Source: Aeromonas allosaccharophila (GTDB lineage: Bacteria > Pseudomonadota > Gammaproteobacteria > Enterobacterales > Aeromonadaceae). From it: 64,000 bases of DNA. A program made the position numbers and the translations under genes. The DNA lies in assembly GCF_000819685.1 (NCBI RefSeq), contig NZ_CDBR01000113.1, positions 1 to 64,000 of the forward strand, in the 5' to 3' direction. Below are positions 31,420 to 41,261 of this stretch, piece by piece; positions within the stretch are counted from its first letter, which is position 1, and each line of letters starts with the position of its first letter. Under the pieces are notes generated by a model. It had not been told where the DNA came from. It ran no database searches and saw nothing but the letters and a program-made list of their open reading frames with translations.

Positions 31420-32489
31420 TGCTCGCTCTCTTTGCTGGTGCTCTCTTTGCCGGTACTTTCCTTACCGGTATAAGGGGCTGCTTTTTCAGCTGCCTGCTTG
31501 GCATCGAATGCCTCGTAAGCCTGCACGATGCGGGCCACCACCGGGTGGCGGACCACGTCTTTGGACTCGAAGAAGTTGAACGACAGGCCATCGACCCCTT
31601 GCAGCACTTCCAGCGCGTGACGCAGGCCGGATTTGGCGTTGCGCGGCAGGTCTACCTGGGTGATGTCGCCGGTCACGACCGCCTTGGAGTTGAAGCCGAT
31701 GCGGGTCAGGAACATCTTCATCTGCTCGGTGGTGGTGTTCTGGGCCTCATCGAGAATGATAAAGGCGTCATTGAGGGTTCTTCCGCGCATATAGGCAAGC
31801 GGCGCCACCTCGATGATGTTGCGCTCCATCAGCTTCTCGACCCGCTCAAAGCCCAGCATCTCGAACAGGGCGTCGTAGAGCGGGCGCAGGTAGGGGTCGA
31901 CCTTCTGGGAGAGATCGCCGGGCAGGAAGCCCAGCTTCTCCCCCGCTTCCACCGCCGGACGAGTTAGCAGAATGCGGCGGATCTCCTGACGTTCCAAGGC
32001 ATCCACGGCTGCCGCGACCGCCAGATAGGTCTTGCCGGTACCGGCCGGGCCGATGCCGAAGCAGATATCGTGGCGCACGATATTGGCGATGTACTGAGCC
32101 TGATTTGGGCTGCGTGGCTTGATGAGACCGCGCTTGGTCTTGACCGTCACCTCCTTGCCATAGGGGATGCTCGGCGCCGGTTCGTCATCCTGCTCCAGCA
32201 CTCGCGACTCCGAAATGGCCAGATGGACCATGTCGGGAGTGATGTCGGTCACCTGGCCACCCTTGAGGGGCTGGGTTTCCACATAGAGGTGCTTGAGGAT
32301 GACGGCGGCCGCATCCAGCTGGGCCGGTTTACCCACCAGTTGGAAGTGGCTGTCACGGTAGCTGATCTCGACGCCGAGGCGGCGCTCCAGCTGCTTGATG
32401 TTGTCATCGAAGGGGCCGCACAGGCTGGCAAGGCGCTGGTTGTCGGCGGGCTCCAGATGCAGATTCAGGGTCGAGATGTGTCGGCTCAA
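31416..32489 (-). CDS. ybeZ: PhoH-like ATPase (YbeZ)
   Basis: A P-loop ATPase that works with YbeY in RNA metabolism. Walker A is GPAGTGKT, and the Walker B-like [10 protein letters not shown] follows. The N-terminal about 100 residues form the usual KH-like extension. At the C-terminus the 5-residue unit GKEST occurs twice with a variant (SKES), encoded by short DNA repeats at 31425-31470, so the tail may vary in length between strains. Confidence 0.93.
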   Translation of the reverse strand: MSRHISTLNLHLEPADNQRLASLCGPFDDNIKQLERRLGVEISYRDSHFQLVGKPAQLDAAAVILKHLYVETQPLKGGQVTDITPDMVHLAISESRVLEQDDEPAPSIPYGKEVTVKTKRGLIKPRSPNQAQYIANIVRHDICFGIGPAGTGKTYLAVAAAVDALERQEIRRILLTRPAVEAGEKLGFLPGDLSQKVDPYLRPLYDALFEMLGFERVEKLMERNIIEVAPLAYMRGRTLNDAFIILDEAQNTTTEQMKMFLTRIGFNSKAVVTGDITQVDLPRNAKSGLRHALEVLQGVDGLSFNFFESKDVVRHPVVARIVQAYEAFDAKQAAEKAAPYTGKESTGKESTSKESEQ

Positions 32490-32543
32490 AATATCCTCGT
32501 CTCAAGGCGCTCCCCATCCGCCGGGCGAATGGGGAGGAGGGGA

Positions 32544-33977
32544 TTAATGGGGAGTGAAGGCGGCCACGCCCAGCTCGTCCGGCACATTGTCGGGACGACG
32601 GGCCAGGATTTCGCTCGGGGCGGTGGCGATCCGCAGGTTCATCTCGCTCTCGCCGCGGATGAACTTGCCGCGCAGGGAGTTGGGACGTACCTCGGTGATC
32701 TCCACGTCGGCAAAGCCGCCGATCAGGGTGTGCTGGCCTTCGAAGTTGACCACCCGGTTGTTCTCGGTGCGGCCACACAGCTGCATCGGATCGAGCTTGG
32801 AGGGCCCTTCCACCAGGATGCGCTGGGTGGTGCCCAGCATGGCGCGGCCAATCTGCATCGCCTGGTTGTTGATGACGTGCTGCAGGCGGGCCAGACGGGC
32901 TTTCTTCACTTCCATGTCGACATCGTCGGGCATGTCGGCGGCCGGGGTGCCCGGGCGCGGGCTGAAGATGAAGCTGAAGCTCATGTCGAAACCCACATCC
33001 TCGATCAGCTTCATGGTCGCTTCAAAGTCTTCGTCCGTTTCGTTCGGGAAGCCAACGATGAAGTCGGAGCTGATGGTGATGTCGGGGCGGGCGGCACGCA
33101 GGCGACGGATCTTGGATTTGTACTCCAGGATGGTGTGCGGGCGCTTCATCATGGTCAGAATACGGTCGGAGCCGCTCTGCACCGGCAGGTGCAGGAAGCT
33201 AACCACTTCCGGGGTGTCTTTGTAGACCTCGATGATGTCGTCGGTGAACTCGATCGGGTGGCTGGTGGTGTAGCGAATGCGATCGATACCGTCGATGGCA
33301 GCCACCAGGCGCAGCAGCTCGGCGAAGGTGCAGATGCCGCCATCAAAGGTCGGGCCACGCCAGGCGTTGACGTTCTGGCCGAGCAGGTTCACTTCGCGCA
33401 CGCCCTGCTGGGCGAGCTGGGCTATTTCGTAGAGCACGTCGTCCAGCGGTCGGCTCACCTCTTCACCGCGGGTGTAGGGCACCACGCAGTAAGTACAGTA
33501 TTTGGAGCAGCCTTCCATGATGGAGACGAACGCGGTAGCCCCTTCGGCGCGCGGTTCGGGCAGGCTGTCGAATTTTTCGATCTCGGGGAAGGCGATATCA
33601 ACCTGGGCGCCACGGCCCTCTTGCACTTCCTTGATCATGGCGGGCAGGCGATGCAGGGTCTGCGGGCCGAACACGATATCCACATAGGGAGCGCGTTGGC
33701 GAATGGCATCGCCCTCCTGAGAGGCAACGCAGCCACCCACGCCGATCACCAGGCCGGGTTTTTTGGCCTTGAGCTTTTTCCAGCGTCCCAGCTGGTGGAA
33801 CACCTTCTCCTGCGCCTTTTCGCGGATGGAGCAGGTATTCAGCAGCAAGACATCTGCCTCTTCGGGCTCTTCGGTAAGGGTGTAGCCATTGCTGGCATCC
33901 AACAGGTCGGCCATTTTGGACGAGTCATACTCGTTCATCTGGCAACCCCAGGTTTTAATGTGAAGTTTCTTGCTCAT
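32544..33977 (-). CDS. miaB: tRNA-2-methylthio-N6-dimethylallyladenosine synthase
   Basis: Radical-SAM methylthiotransferase that modifies A37 of tRNAs reading UNN codons. The N-terminal UPF0004 domain supplies three cluster cysteines ([29 protein letters not shown]), the radical-SAM motif is CSKYCTYC, and a C-terminal TRAM domain ends the protein. Its length of 477 matches E. coli (474). A hairpin (32510-32535) separates it from phoH. Confidence 0.97.
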   Translation of the reverse strand: MSKKLHIKTWGCQMNEYDSSKMADLLDASNGYTLTEEPEEADVLLLNTCSIREKAQEKVFHQLGRWKKLKAKKPGLVIGVGGCVASQEGDAIRQRAPYVDIVFGPQTLHRLPAMIKEVQEGRGAQVDIAFPEIEKFDSLPEPRAEGATAFVSIMEGCSKYCTYCVVPYTRGEEVSRPLDDVLYEIAQLAQQGVREVNLLGQNVNAWRGPTFDGGICTFAELLRLVAAIDGIDRIRYTTSHPIEFTDDIIEVYKDTPEVVSFLHLPVQSGSDRILTMMKRPHTILEYKSKIRRLRAARPDITISSDFIVGFPNETDEDFEATMKLIEDVGFDMSFSFIFSPRPGTPAADMPDDVDMEVKKARLARLQHVINNQAMQIGRAMLGTTQRILVEGPSKLDPMQLCGRTENNRVVNFEGQHTLIGGFADVEITEVRPNSLRGKFIRGESEMNLRIATAPSEILARRPDNVPDELGVAAFTPH

Positions 33978-34242
33978 TGCTTCTCTTGACTTGTTTTGAA
34001 ATCGGCATGGTCAAAGGACCGCGCATTTTACTCCGCAATCTGGATACTGCCTAGCTAATATCCAGCTGGCAATGGTGCTCACCCGATACCTGTTGCCAGC
34101 AAGCTCAATAAGCTTTCTCCTTGATTTGACGCAGCAATTCCCCATTTGCCTCACTGTTTATCAGCCGCCCTTGCGCTATCATGCAGCCATCCGGTTCACG
34201 TCCGGGCGCTGTCGCCGGACGCACCCTTTCAGGAATAAATGT

Positions 34243-35406
34243 ATGGAACAGTGTGATATCGCCATCGTCGGCGCCGGCATGGTGGGCGCCGCCACCGCCT
34301 GTCTGTTGGCGGCTCAGGGCCTCTCGGTACGGGTCATCGAGACGCAACTGCCGGAGCATTACGCGCCGGAGCAGCCGCTGGATCTGCGGGTCTCCGCCAT
34401 CAGTCAGGCCTCGGTGGCGCTGCTGGAGCAGGCCGGTGCCTGGCACCATCTGCAGCAGATGCGGCTGTGCCCCTACCGTCGGCTGGAAACCTGGGAGCTG
34501 GATGGCTTTGCTACCCGCTTCAACGCCGCCGATCTCGGCCTGCCCCAGCTTGGCTACATCATAGAGAACCGGCTGGTACAGCTCGCCCTGCTCAAACGGA
34601 TGGAAGATTTTCCCACCATCCAGACCCACACCCCGGCGGCGGTGACCAGCCTGCGCCAGAGTGCGGATGAAGCAGTGCTGACCCTGGATGATGGTACCGA
34701 ACTGGCGGCCCGCTGGGTGCTGGCCTGCGACGGAGCCGAATCCCATACTCGCAAGCTGGCGGGTATCGGTGTATCGCGTTTCGAGTACCGCCAGCACTGC
34801 ATGCTGATCAACATCGACACCGATTTCGCGCAGGAAGATATCACCTGGCAGCAGTTCACCCCGAGCGGCCCGCGCGCCTTCCTGCCGCTGCCCGGCCAGC
34901 ACGGCTCCCTGGTGTGGTATGACAGCCCGGCCCGTATCCGGGCGCTGGCAGCCATGAGCAATGAGGCGCTCGCCGCCGAGGTGCGTCGCCACTTCCCGAG
35001 CCGGCTCGGCGGGTTTACCGTCACTGGCAAGGGGTGCTTCCCGCTGGTGCGCCGCCACGCCAACGACTACCACGCCGGTCGGGTGGTGTTGCTTGGCGAT
35101 GCTGCCCACACCATCAACCCGCTGGCGGGTCAGGGGGTCAACCTCGGCTTCAAGGATGTGGCTTGCTGGACTGATCTGCTGCAAGGAGCTGGCGCCGACT
35201 GGCATCAACTGGCGTTGGCCGAACGGTACGAGCGGCGCCGTCGCCCCGACAACCTGTTGATGCAGTCGGGGATGGATCTCTTCTACGGGGTGTTCAGCAA
35301 CGAGATTGGCCCGCTCAAGCTGGCCCGCAATCTGGCCCTCAATCTGGCTGACAAGGCGGGCCCGCTCAAGGAGATGGCGCTGCGCTATGCCTTGGGGCTG
35401 GTATGA
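34243..35406 (+). CDS. ubiF: ubiquinone-biosynthesis FAD monooxygenase, UbiF type
   Basis: Flavin hydroxylase of the UbiH/UbiF/VisC family, probably acting on the C6 position of the ubiquinone ring. FAD motif GAGMVGAATACLLA is at the N-terminus, and the second FAD motif LLGDAAHTINPLAGQGVNLG near residue 285. The choice of UbiF over UbiH or UbiI rests on placement divergent from miaB, as in E. coli. The ATG at 34243 has AGGAA upstream. Length is 387. Confidence 0.85.
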   Translation: MEQCDIAIVGAGMVGAATACLLAAQGLSVRVIETQLPEHYAPEQPLDLRVSAISQASVALLEQAGAWHHLQQMRLCPYRRLETWELDGFATRFNAADLGLPQLGYIIENRLVQLALLKRMEDFPTIQTHTPAAVTSLRQSADEAVLTLDDGTELAARWVLACDGAESHTRKLAGIGVSRFEYRQHCMLINIDTDFAQEDITWQQFTPSGPRAFLPLPGQHGSLVWYDSPARIRALAAMSNEALAAEVRRHFPSRLGGFTVTGKGCFPLVRRHANDYHAGRVVLLGDAAHTINPLAGQGVNLGFKDVACWTDLLQGAGADWHQLALAERYERRRRPDNLLMQSGMDLFYGVFSNEIGPLKLARNLALNLADKAGPLKEMALRYALGLV

Positions 35407-35456
35407 AAGGCGATAGCAAGATAGCGGGGGTTGAGTCTGCAAAGGGAGTCAAGGAG

Positions 35457-36040
35457 ATGAACAAGGCACTGCTGGTGATCGATTTTATCAACGACATCGC
35501 CCATCCCGACGGGCGTATCGCCGCTTCCGCAGCCCATGTGCTAGAGCAGGATGCCATTGCGCATGCCAATCAGGCGCTGGCCTATGCCCGCGCTCACGGC
35601 TGGCTGGTGGTACTGTTCAAGGTGGGCTTCGACAGCGGCTATCAGCTGCAACCCAAGGGCTCCCCCATGTTTGGTCGCGCTCACCAGCTGGGTGCGCTCA
35701 CCAGCTGGGTGCGCTCTCCCTGGCTGACAGCGGCACCGACTTTCACCCGGATCTGGATGTGCAACCCGACGATCTGGTGCTGGCCAAGCCCAGAGTGAGC
35801 CCCTTCTATGGCACGGCGCTGGAGCCTGCGCTGCGGGCCAACCACATCGACCACCTCTATCTGTGCGGGGTGAGCACCAGCTGGGCTATTCAGGCGGCAG
35901 CGCGGGATGGTCATGACCGGGACTACGCCATCACCATTCTGGAGGATGCCTGCGCTGCCGCCGATGCCACCGAGCATCACACCTCGCTGCGGATGCTTAG
36001 CCGCATCGCCGAGATCATCAAGGTGTCCCAGTTGGTCTGA
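35457..36040 (+). pseudogene. isochorismatase-family cysteine hydrolase, frameshifted
   Basis: The N-terminal part (MNKALLVIDFINDIAHPDG) holds the catalytic Asp; the Lys (LAKPRVSPFYGT) and the nucleophile Cys (YLCGVSTSWA) lie in another frame. A perfect 17-bp tandem duplication at 35679-35712 causes the shift: removing one unit restores a continuous frame through HQLGALSLADSGTD to the end, about 188 residues. As it stands, translation ends at 35798 with no Lys or Cys. The start at 35457 follows ubiF by 50 nt. Because the defect is one clean duplication, it may be recent, reversible, or an assembly error. Confidence 0.88.
35679..35712. repeat. perfect 17-bp tandem duplication
   Basis: GCTCACCAGCTGGGTGC occurs twice in direct succession (35679-35695 and 35696-35712). 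Because 17 is not a multiple of 3, it shifts the reading frame of the isochorismatase-family gene. Confidence 0.97.
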
Positions 36041-36186
36041 TCCTTAACGCAGGCTGCGCCCGATCACCGTTTTGAGATTTACTCTGCGGCCCTCTGTCGG
36101 GCCGCAGCACTTTTGGGCAACATGATTTGCCGGGCGGCAATAGAGTGCGCAATAGTGCTCACATGGATAGCAACAAGGATGGACAG

Positions 36187-36876
36187 ATGCGTTATCAGGG
36201 ACGGATCGCAAGCTGGAACGAGGCGCGCGGCTTTGGATTTATCACTCCGGAGCAAGAGGGCACCGAGCAGACAACCAATGGATCACGCAGTGCAGGGCTG
36301 TTTGTCCATGTCACGGCGCTGCAATCAGATGGCCGCGTACCCGAACCGGGGGAGCGTGTCACCTATCTGATCGGCAGTGGTCAGGATGGCAAACCGAGGG
36401 CGTTACAGGTCTTTTTCCCCGATCGCCCGCTCACGTTGGCGGATGCCGGGCCGTCGGCCTCATTATCTGCAGCAAGAGCAGCCGCATCATCATCGGCGCC
36501 ATCATTGCGGGCGGCAAGCCAGCCGCCACGACCCTCCTCGATCAGAGAGCGGAGTAACCCCTATCGGCGCCGCAAGAGCAGCTGGCGCGGCAAACTGATC
36601 CCCCTGCTGGTGCTCGCCGGCCTCTTTTCCATCTATTCCCGCTTCTCGGCCGAGTCGATAGCGCCCTTGCCGACCCCCTCTGTTAGCAGCGGTGGCAGCA
36701 GTTTCAGTGACGTCTCATCGCAACCGGCTCAACGCTACCAGTGTGATGGTCGGCAGCATTGTTCCCAGATGACCTCATGCGAGGAGGCAACCTGGTTTTT
36801 GCAAAACTGCCCGAATACCAAAATGGACGGAGAGGGCGATGGCATCCCCTGTGAAAATCAGTGGTGTGGGCATTAA
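36187..36876 (+). CDS. cold-shock domain, membrane segment and excalibur domain protein
   Basis: The N-terminus (MRYQGRIASWNEARGFGFITP...FVHVTAL) is a cold-shock-like RNA-binding fold. After a low-complexity Ser/Ala/Arg linker, an Arg/Lys-rich stretch leads into one membrane segment (about residues 138-156, KLIPLLVLAGLFSIYS). The C-terminal 45 residues form an excalibur-type calcium-binding domain with DMDxDxxxC-like KMDGEGDGIPCENQWCGH and further cysteines. The excalibur domain would be outside the inner membrane if the N-terminus is cytoplasmic. The ATG at 36187 has AAGGA ahead of it. Function is unknown. Confidence 0.75.
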   Translation: MRYQGRIASWNEARGFGFITPEQEGTEQTTNGSRSAGLFVHVTALQSDGRVPEPGERVTYLIGSGQDGKPRALQVFFPDRPLTLADAGPSASLSAARAAASSSAPSLRAASQPPRPSSIRERSNPYRRRKSSWRGKLIPLLVLAGLFSIYSRFSAESIAPLPTPSVSSGGSSFSDVSSQPAQRYQCDGRQHCSQMTSCEEATWFLQNCPNTKMDGEGDGIPCENQWCGH

Positions 36877-37073
36877 ATGTTACTTATCAGGCAAATACAT
36901 TCATAACCTGTTCTTGTTATCCGGAGCGGGGGCGCTGGCCTGAAACCTTGCCGGATGGGGGCCTCGCGACGAATGGTCTCTGTTGGCCAAGTGGTTATTG
37001 GGTGCTTTACTCTAACTGCTGATGCAACTGTTAATAGATGGCGATGCGCCACGTTTGCCACAGGATGGCCACT

Positions 37074-38012
37074 ATGGTGGATGAAAGAGAGAAGCCTCGG
37101 AGCCGGTTTGCCGAGCGATCCCGTTATCTGGCCGCGCTGCTGGATTCGCTGGAGGATCAGATCTCGGTGATCGATCGGGATGGGGTGATCCATTACACCA
37201 ATCTCGCCTGGAATCTGTTTGCCGAGCAAAACGGCATGCCCAAAGGGTATGACTGGATCGGGGTCAACTATACGAAGGTCTGTGACCGCGCCGATGAGCC
37301 GTTAGCCCAGAGTGCCGTGGAGGGGATCCGCCGGGTGCTGCATCGTATTCAGGAGAAGTTCTGTCTGGAGTACCCCTGTCACAGCCCGGATACCCAGCGC
37401 TGGTTTATGATGCGGGTGGCCCCGGTGGTCGGCATTGACGCCGAGTTTTATGCCATCGCTCATACCAATATCACTGAGCGCAAGCTGCTGGAGCTGGAGG
37501 TGGCCAGCCTCTCCCAACATGATCCCCTGACCGGACTGGCCAATCGGCGGCTGTTCAACAGCTTTCTGCATAACGAGTGGCGCCGCAGCATGCGTGAACA
37601 TACTCCGCTCTCCCTCATCATGCTGGATCTCGATAACTTCAAGGCGTGCAATGACCATCTGGGCCATCAGATGGGGGATGGCTCCCTCCAGCTGGTGGGC
37701 CATCTGCTGCAATCCTTCTGCCAGCGCCCGGCCGATCTGCCCTGCCGTTTTGGCGGCGACGAATTTGCCCTGATCCTCGGCAATACCGACCGGGATGCGG
37801 CGCTGCGGATCGGGGAGACGATCCGTCAGGCTATCAACGAGCTCGATATTGTGGCGGCAGGAGAGTTGCGACTCAGCGCCAGTATTGGCATTGCGACCTA
37901 CACGGCAGAACAACCGCTGGCGGGGGAAGGGGAGTTGCTGGCTGCGGCCGATGCGGCGCTCTATTGCGCCAAGGGGGCGGGTAAAAACCGCAGTCACTGC
38001 GCCAACTGTTGA
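37074..38012 (+). CDS. PAS-GGDEF diguanylate cyclase
   Basis: Makes the second messenger cyclic di-GMP. A PAS domain (about residues 15-130) precedes a GGDEF domain with the intact active site RFGGDEF and an inhibitory site RXXD (RPAD) five residues before it, so product feedback is expected. There is no membrane segment. The ATG at 37074 (MVDEREKP) has AGGA at fair spacing; ATGs at 37065 and 37038 are alternatives. The signal sensed by the PAS domain is unknown. Confidence 0.9.
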   Translation: MVDEREKPRSRFAERSRYLAALLDSLEDQISVIDRDGVIHYTNLAWNLFAEQNGMPKGYDWIGVNYTKVCDRADEPLAQSAVEGIRRVLHRIQEKFCLEYPCHSPDTQRWFMMRVAPVVGIDAEFYAIAHTNITERKLLELEVASLSQHDPLTGLANRRLFNSFLHNEWRRSMREHTPLSLIMLDLDNFKACNDHLGHQMGDGSLQLVGHLLQSFCQRPADLPCRFGGDEFALILGNTDRDAALRIGETIRQAINELDIVAAGELRLSASIGIATYTAEQPLAGEGELLAAADAALYCAKGAGKNRSHCANC

Positions 38013-38104
38013 GCCGAATGGCCGCTCTTGTTCTGGATGCGCCCCCTTGATGGGGGCGCACTATTTTGACTGGCCAGGGTGCTAGCCACCAGCAAGCGTT
38101 GGCC

Positions 38105-39013
38105 TCAGCGCTCGGGCGTGGCTGACACCGGCAGGGGATGGCTGGCGATCACCTGCCTGACGAAGTGATCCCGGATGGGATCGGCAAAGTCCGGGTTCCA
38201 TACCATGCTGATTTCCCACTCGGAGTTGGGACCAAAGAGGGGATAGAGGGTGACATCGGGGCCTGCGATAAAGCTGACGCTGCGCGGCAGGATGGCATTG
38301 CCGATGCCTGCCGCAACCAGCGCCACCAGCGTCTGGATATCCTCGGCCTCCTGGACCATGCCAGTCAGCCGGTTGGCGCCGAGAAAACCGGCGATCTGCT
38401 GGCTGAGACCGGGGCAGCGGTGGCCCACCATCTGCAACAGCGGTTGGCTGATCAGTGCCTGCTGGACGTCGAATGCGGCCGGGTCCGGTTCGGTCATTCG
38501 GGTCGGCACCGCCAGCACCAGCCGGTCGATCAGTAGCCGGTGCTCCTGTAACTGCGGCATCTGTGGCCTGCGCATAAAGCCAAGCTGCAACTGGCCGGAG
38601 ATCAGCTGCTCCTGCTGGATGGCGGAGGGCATATCCTGCAGATGGACCATCACGTCCGTGACCTGTTGTTTGAAGCGGGCCACCAGCGCAGGGGCCAACG
38701 CAAAACTCGACAGGCCAAACCCAATCTTGAGCCGACCGGCCACGCCGCTCGCTACTGCCAGCGCGTGACGTTCAAACTCCCTGCCGTGTTTGACCAGTGC
38801 GCTTGCCTGGGTGAGCAGCTGGGCGCCGAGCGCCGTCAGCTCGGCACCGTGGCGGCCCCGCTTGAACAGGGTGCAGCCCAGCGTCTGCTCCAGACCCTGG
38901 ATCTGCTTGGTGAGGGCCGGTTGAGTGATAAAGAGGCTGCTGGCCGCTTCCCGGTAGTTGGCGGTGTCGGCCAGCGTCACAAACGCCTGCAGTTGCCTCA
39001 AGTCGAATTTCAT
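38105..39013 (-). CDS. LysR-family transcriptional regulator
   Basis: The N-terminal winged helix (MKFDLRQLQAFVTLADTANYREAASSLFITQPALTKQ is the region, residues 1-37) and a C-terminal effector-binding domain give 302 residues, the usual length. It is divergent from a two-gene unit (small protein and HAD hydrolase), and LysR proteins often control the divergent neighbour. The effector is unknown. Confidence 0.92.
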   Translation of the reverse strand: MKFDLRQLQAFVTLADTANYREAASSLFITQPALTKQIQGLEQTLGCTLFKRGRHGAELTALGAQLLTQASALVKHGREFERHALAVASGVAGRLKIGFGLSSFALAPALVARFKQQVTDVMVHLQDMPSAIQQEQLISGQLQLGFMRRPQMPQLQEHRLLIDRLVLAVPTRMTEPDPAAFDVQQALISQPLLQMVGHRCPGLSQQIAGFLGANRLTGMVQEAEDIQTLVALVAAGIGNAILPRSVSFIAGPDVTLYPLFGPNSEWEISMVWNPDFADPIRDHFVRQVIASHPLPVSATPER

Positions 39014-39033
39014 TCCAATTGGTTATCCAAAGT

Positions 39034-39066
39034 GGCGATTTATTGATTATAAATTATCTAATCGCC
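39034..39066. promoter_or_regulatory. probable LysR operator
   Basis: An inverted repeat GGCGATT (39034-39040) and AATCGCC (39060-39066) lies in the AT-rich gap between the LysR gene and the divergent genes, as expected of a LysR binding site. Confidence 0.45.
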
Positions 39067-39129
39067 TTGTTCTAATGGCTTGGCAAGGGGGGAATCGCCC
39101 TCCTCAGAACCGGAACAAGGAGCCATATC

Positions 39130-39375
39130 ATGTCTACCCAACGCTATCTCTTTTTGATCAAGGGCACGCTGGTGCTGGCCCAACCATTGGCGGCCCCGGA
39201 GACGGGGGAATTGCTCGCTAGCCTGTTGCAACAGGGGTTTGTGGTCGGCCCCTTGCAAGTGTGGGCTGGCAGTGCCGAGCAGGCGCTGGCCTGTTATGAG
39301 CGTGCCGCCCAGCAGCAGGCGTTTGCCGATGCGCTCTCTGGCGCTGCACCGGAGCTGACGGGAGTATCTGCATGA
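39130..39375 (+). CDS. small hypothetical protein upstream of HAD hydrolase
   Basis: An 81-residue protein that I do not recognise. It has no signal peptide or membrane segment; it begins MSTQRYLFLIKGTLVLAQPL and looks like a small alpha/beta domain. Evidence that it is real: an AAGGAGC Shine-Dalgarno about 9 nt before the ATG, high-GC third positions, and a 4-nt ATGA overlap with the HAD gene. Confidence 0.7.
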   Translation: MSTQRYLFLIKGTLVLAQPLAAPETGELLASLLQQGFVVGPLQVWAGSAEQALACYERAAQQQAFADALSGAAPELTGVSA

Positions 39376-40058
39376 GTAGCGAACTGAGCGCCTGTATGGA
39401 CGTCAGTGCGGGTACAAAAACCGTGATGGTCGCCGCCCTGCTGCTCGATATGGACGGCACCCTGGTCCGCTCGACCGGTGATGTGGAGAAGGTGTGGCGG
39501 CTCTGGTGCCAGCATCATCAGCTGGCACCCGAGCCGGTGCTGGCGATGTGCCACGGCATGCGCTCACGGGAGGTGATCCGGGCGTTGGCTCCGCAACTGG
39601 ATGTGGCGCGGGAGGCCGCGCGCCTCGACGAGCTGGAGATGGAACATACCGGAGGCGATGCCATCGCCGGAGCTGGCGAGTTATTGCGCCGCTTGCCGCC
39701 CCGGTGCTGGGCCATCGTGACCTCCGCCAGTGATCGGGTTGCCCGCCATCGCCTGAATGGTGCTGCTTTGCCACTCCCCGCAGTGCTGGTGGGCGCCGAA
39801 ACGGTGACCAAGGGCAAACCCGATCCCGAACCCTATCTGCTGGGGGCCGAGCGGCTGGGCGTACCGCCCGCTCGCTGTCTGGTGTTCGAGGATGCACCGG
39901 CTGGTATCGAGAGCGCCCTGCGTGCTGGCTGCGCCGTGGTGCAGGTAGGAGGCGATGCGCCGCTCAATCCGGCGGTGGTGGCGGTGATCCGCGACTGGCG
40001 CGAGGTGAAGATGATGTTGGGGGAAGGCGAATCCCTGCTGCTGACGTTACCCGCTTGA
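39372..40058 (+). CDS. HAD-superfamily sugar phosphatase
   Basis: A phosphatase of the HAD class with motif I LLDMDGTLV, motif II (IVTSAS), the lysine of motif III (TKGKPDPEPYLLGAERLG) and motif IV (VFEDAPAG). It resembles E. coli HxpA (YfbT), which removes phosphate from hexose phosphates, but the exact substrate is not decided. The ATG overlaps the small upstream gene. Length is 228. Possible control by the divergent LysR protein. Confidence 0.85.
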   Translation: MSSELSACMDVSAGTKTVMVAALLLDMDGTLVRSTGDVEKVWRLWCQHHQLAPEPVLAMCHGMRSREVIRALAPQLDVAREAARLDELEMEHTGGDAIAGAGELLRRLPPRCWAIVTSASDRVARHRLNGAALPLPAVLVGAETVTKGKPDPEPYLLGAERLGVPPARCLVFEDAPAGIESALRAGCAVVQVGGDAPLNPAVVAVIRDWREVKMMLGEGESLLLTLPA

Positions 40059-40130
40059 GCGCCTAAGAGAATGTGCAGCGGCCACATATTGCGGCATGAG
40101 CCAGCGCAATCAGCACCGCCTGTCGCAATA

Positions 40131-40159
40131 AAAACGCCCCCGAACTGCGGGGGCGTTTT
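40131..40159. terminator. terminator between HAD and nitroreductase genes
   Basis: GC-rich hairpin with AAAACGCCCC and GGGGCGTTTT arms. It serves convergent genes. Confidence 0.88.
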
Positions 40160-40171
40160 GCTATCTGGCGA

Positions 40172-40774
40172 TTACTTGAAGACGCGGAAGCGGGTGGCGT
40201 CGTCGATAAAGGTCTTGTCGCCGGCCGCTTGCTTGATGCTGCCAAAGGGCATCTGGGCGCGTAGTAGCCAGCTGGCGGGCAGGTTCCACTCCTTGCGTAC
40301 CGCCTCGTCGATGAGTGGGTTGTAGTGCTGCAGGGATGCGCCGATCTTCTCCTGAGCCAGCGTCGTCCAGACCGCAAACTGGGCGATGCCGGTGGCATGT
40401 TCTGACCAGACGGGGAAGTTATCGGCATACAGCGAAAATTTCTGCTGCAGATCCTTGATGACGTCGGTGTCCTCGAAGAACAGCACTGTGCCAAAGCCTG
40501 CGCGGAAGCTGCCATCCACCTTGGCCTCACTCTGGGCATAGGCCTCCGGCGGCACGATCTTTTTCAGCTCGGCTTTGACGATATCCCACAGCTTGTGGTG
40601 TTGGGCGCCAAACAGAATGACGGCGCGGGAGCTCTGGGAGTTGAAGGAGGAGGGGCTGTGCTTGATGGCATCCTGGATCAGGGCCGTCAGCTGCTCCGGC
40701 GTATGGGATACCTGGTCACCCAGGGCATAGATGGTGCGACGTGCTTTGATCTGCTCGATAAACGGACTGCTCAT
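40172..40774 (-). CDS. nitroreductase-family oxidoreductase
   Basis: FMN-dependent NAD(P)H oxidoreductase of about 200 residues. Nitroreductase signatures are ARRTIYALGD near the start (phosphate binding) with HSPSSFNSQSSRAVIL, and GASLQHYNP. It resembles the YdgI/HBN1-like subgroup. The physiological substrate is unknown. It is a single gene with its own terminator. Confidence 0.88.
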   Translation of the reverse strand: MSSPFIEQIKARRTIYALGDQVSHTPEQLTALIQDAIKHSPSSFNSQSSRAVILFGAQHHKLWDIVKAELKKIVPPEAYAQSEAKVDGSFRAGFGTVLFFEDTDVIKDLQQKFSLYADNFPVWSEHATGIAQFAVWTTLAQEKIGASLQHYNPLIDEAVRKEWNLPASWLLRAQMPFGSIKQAAGDKTFIDDATRFRVFK

Positions 40775-41261
40775 AACATCTCCTTTGCTTGATAGTCACC
40801 GGGCGCCAGCCTTGCGGCCAGTCATCCCCTGTTGTTCAAGCTATAGACTATACCACCCGATTATCTTCTGAGCGTTTACACACAGTGGTGACACTTTCAA
40901 CTGAGGGTTAATACCTCGTCCACGGCTGCTCCCGTTGAGTGTCAGTTAACGGGGTTGGGGTGAGCTGAACAGCCAGCCCAGCTGAGATTGCGCTCGCAAG
41001 TCCCGCGCAGGTGACAGGAGTTGTCCGATCGCCAGCAGTCTGGGTGGGGCTGCGACAGCCTCCCCGCCCTGCCGAGGGACGCGCCATTGCTGTGAAATGA
41101 AAATTTTCTTGTGGTTATTCAATTGATTGAATTCGAGCTTGCCAGTCACGCTCATTGCCGGGCTTCAACTGAGAGTCTACTTGCCGCTAGCCCCCCACTG
41201 GCTTGCTGCCTGCCGGTTTGTATAGTGCAGAGGAAATTAATCAGGTTTGACAGGAGTACCC
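40775..41261. other. 487-nt intergenic region
   Basis: I find no convincing gene. It should hold the promoter of the nitroreductase (left side) and that of the glycine-zipper protein (right side). A dyad ATTCAAT-TG-ATTGAAT at 41118-41133 may be an operator. A weak 69-codon minus-strand frame (40946-41155) lacks coding character. Confidence 0.5.

Noticed and set aside
35759-36040. Separate small gene after the isochorismatase N-terminal part
   Set aside because: It is the out-of-frame second half of the same gene, split by the 17-bp duplication.
40946-41155. 69-codon minus-strand frame in the gap before the glycine-zipper gene
   Set aside because: No Shine-Dalgarno, no recognisable domain, and it overlaps likely promoter DNA.
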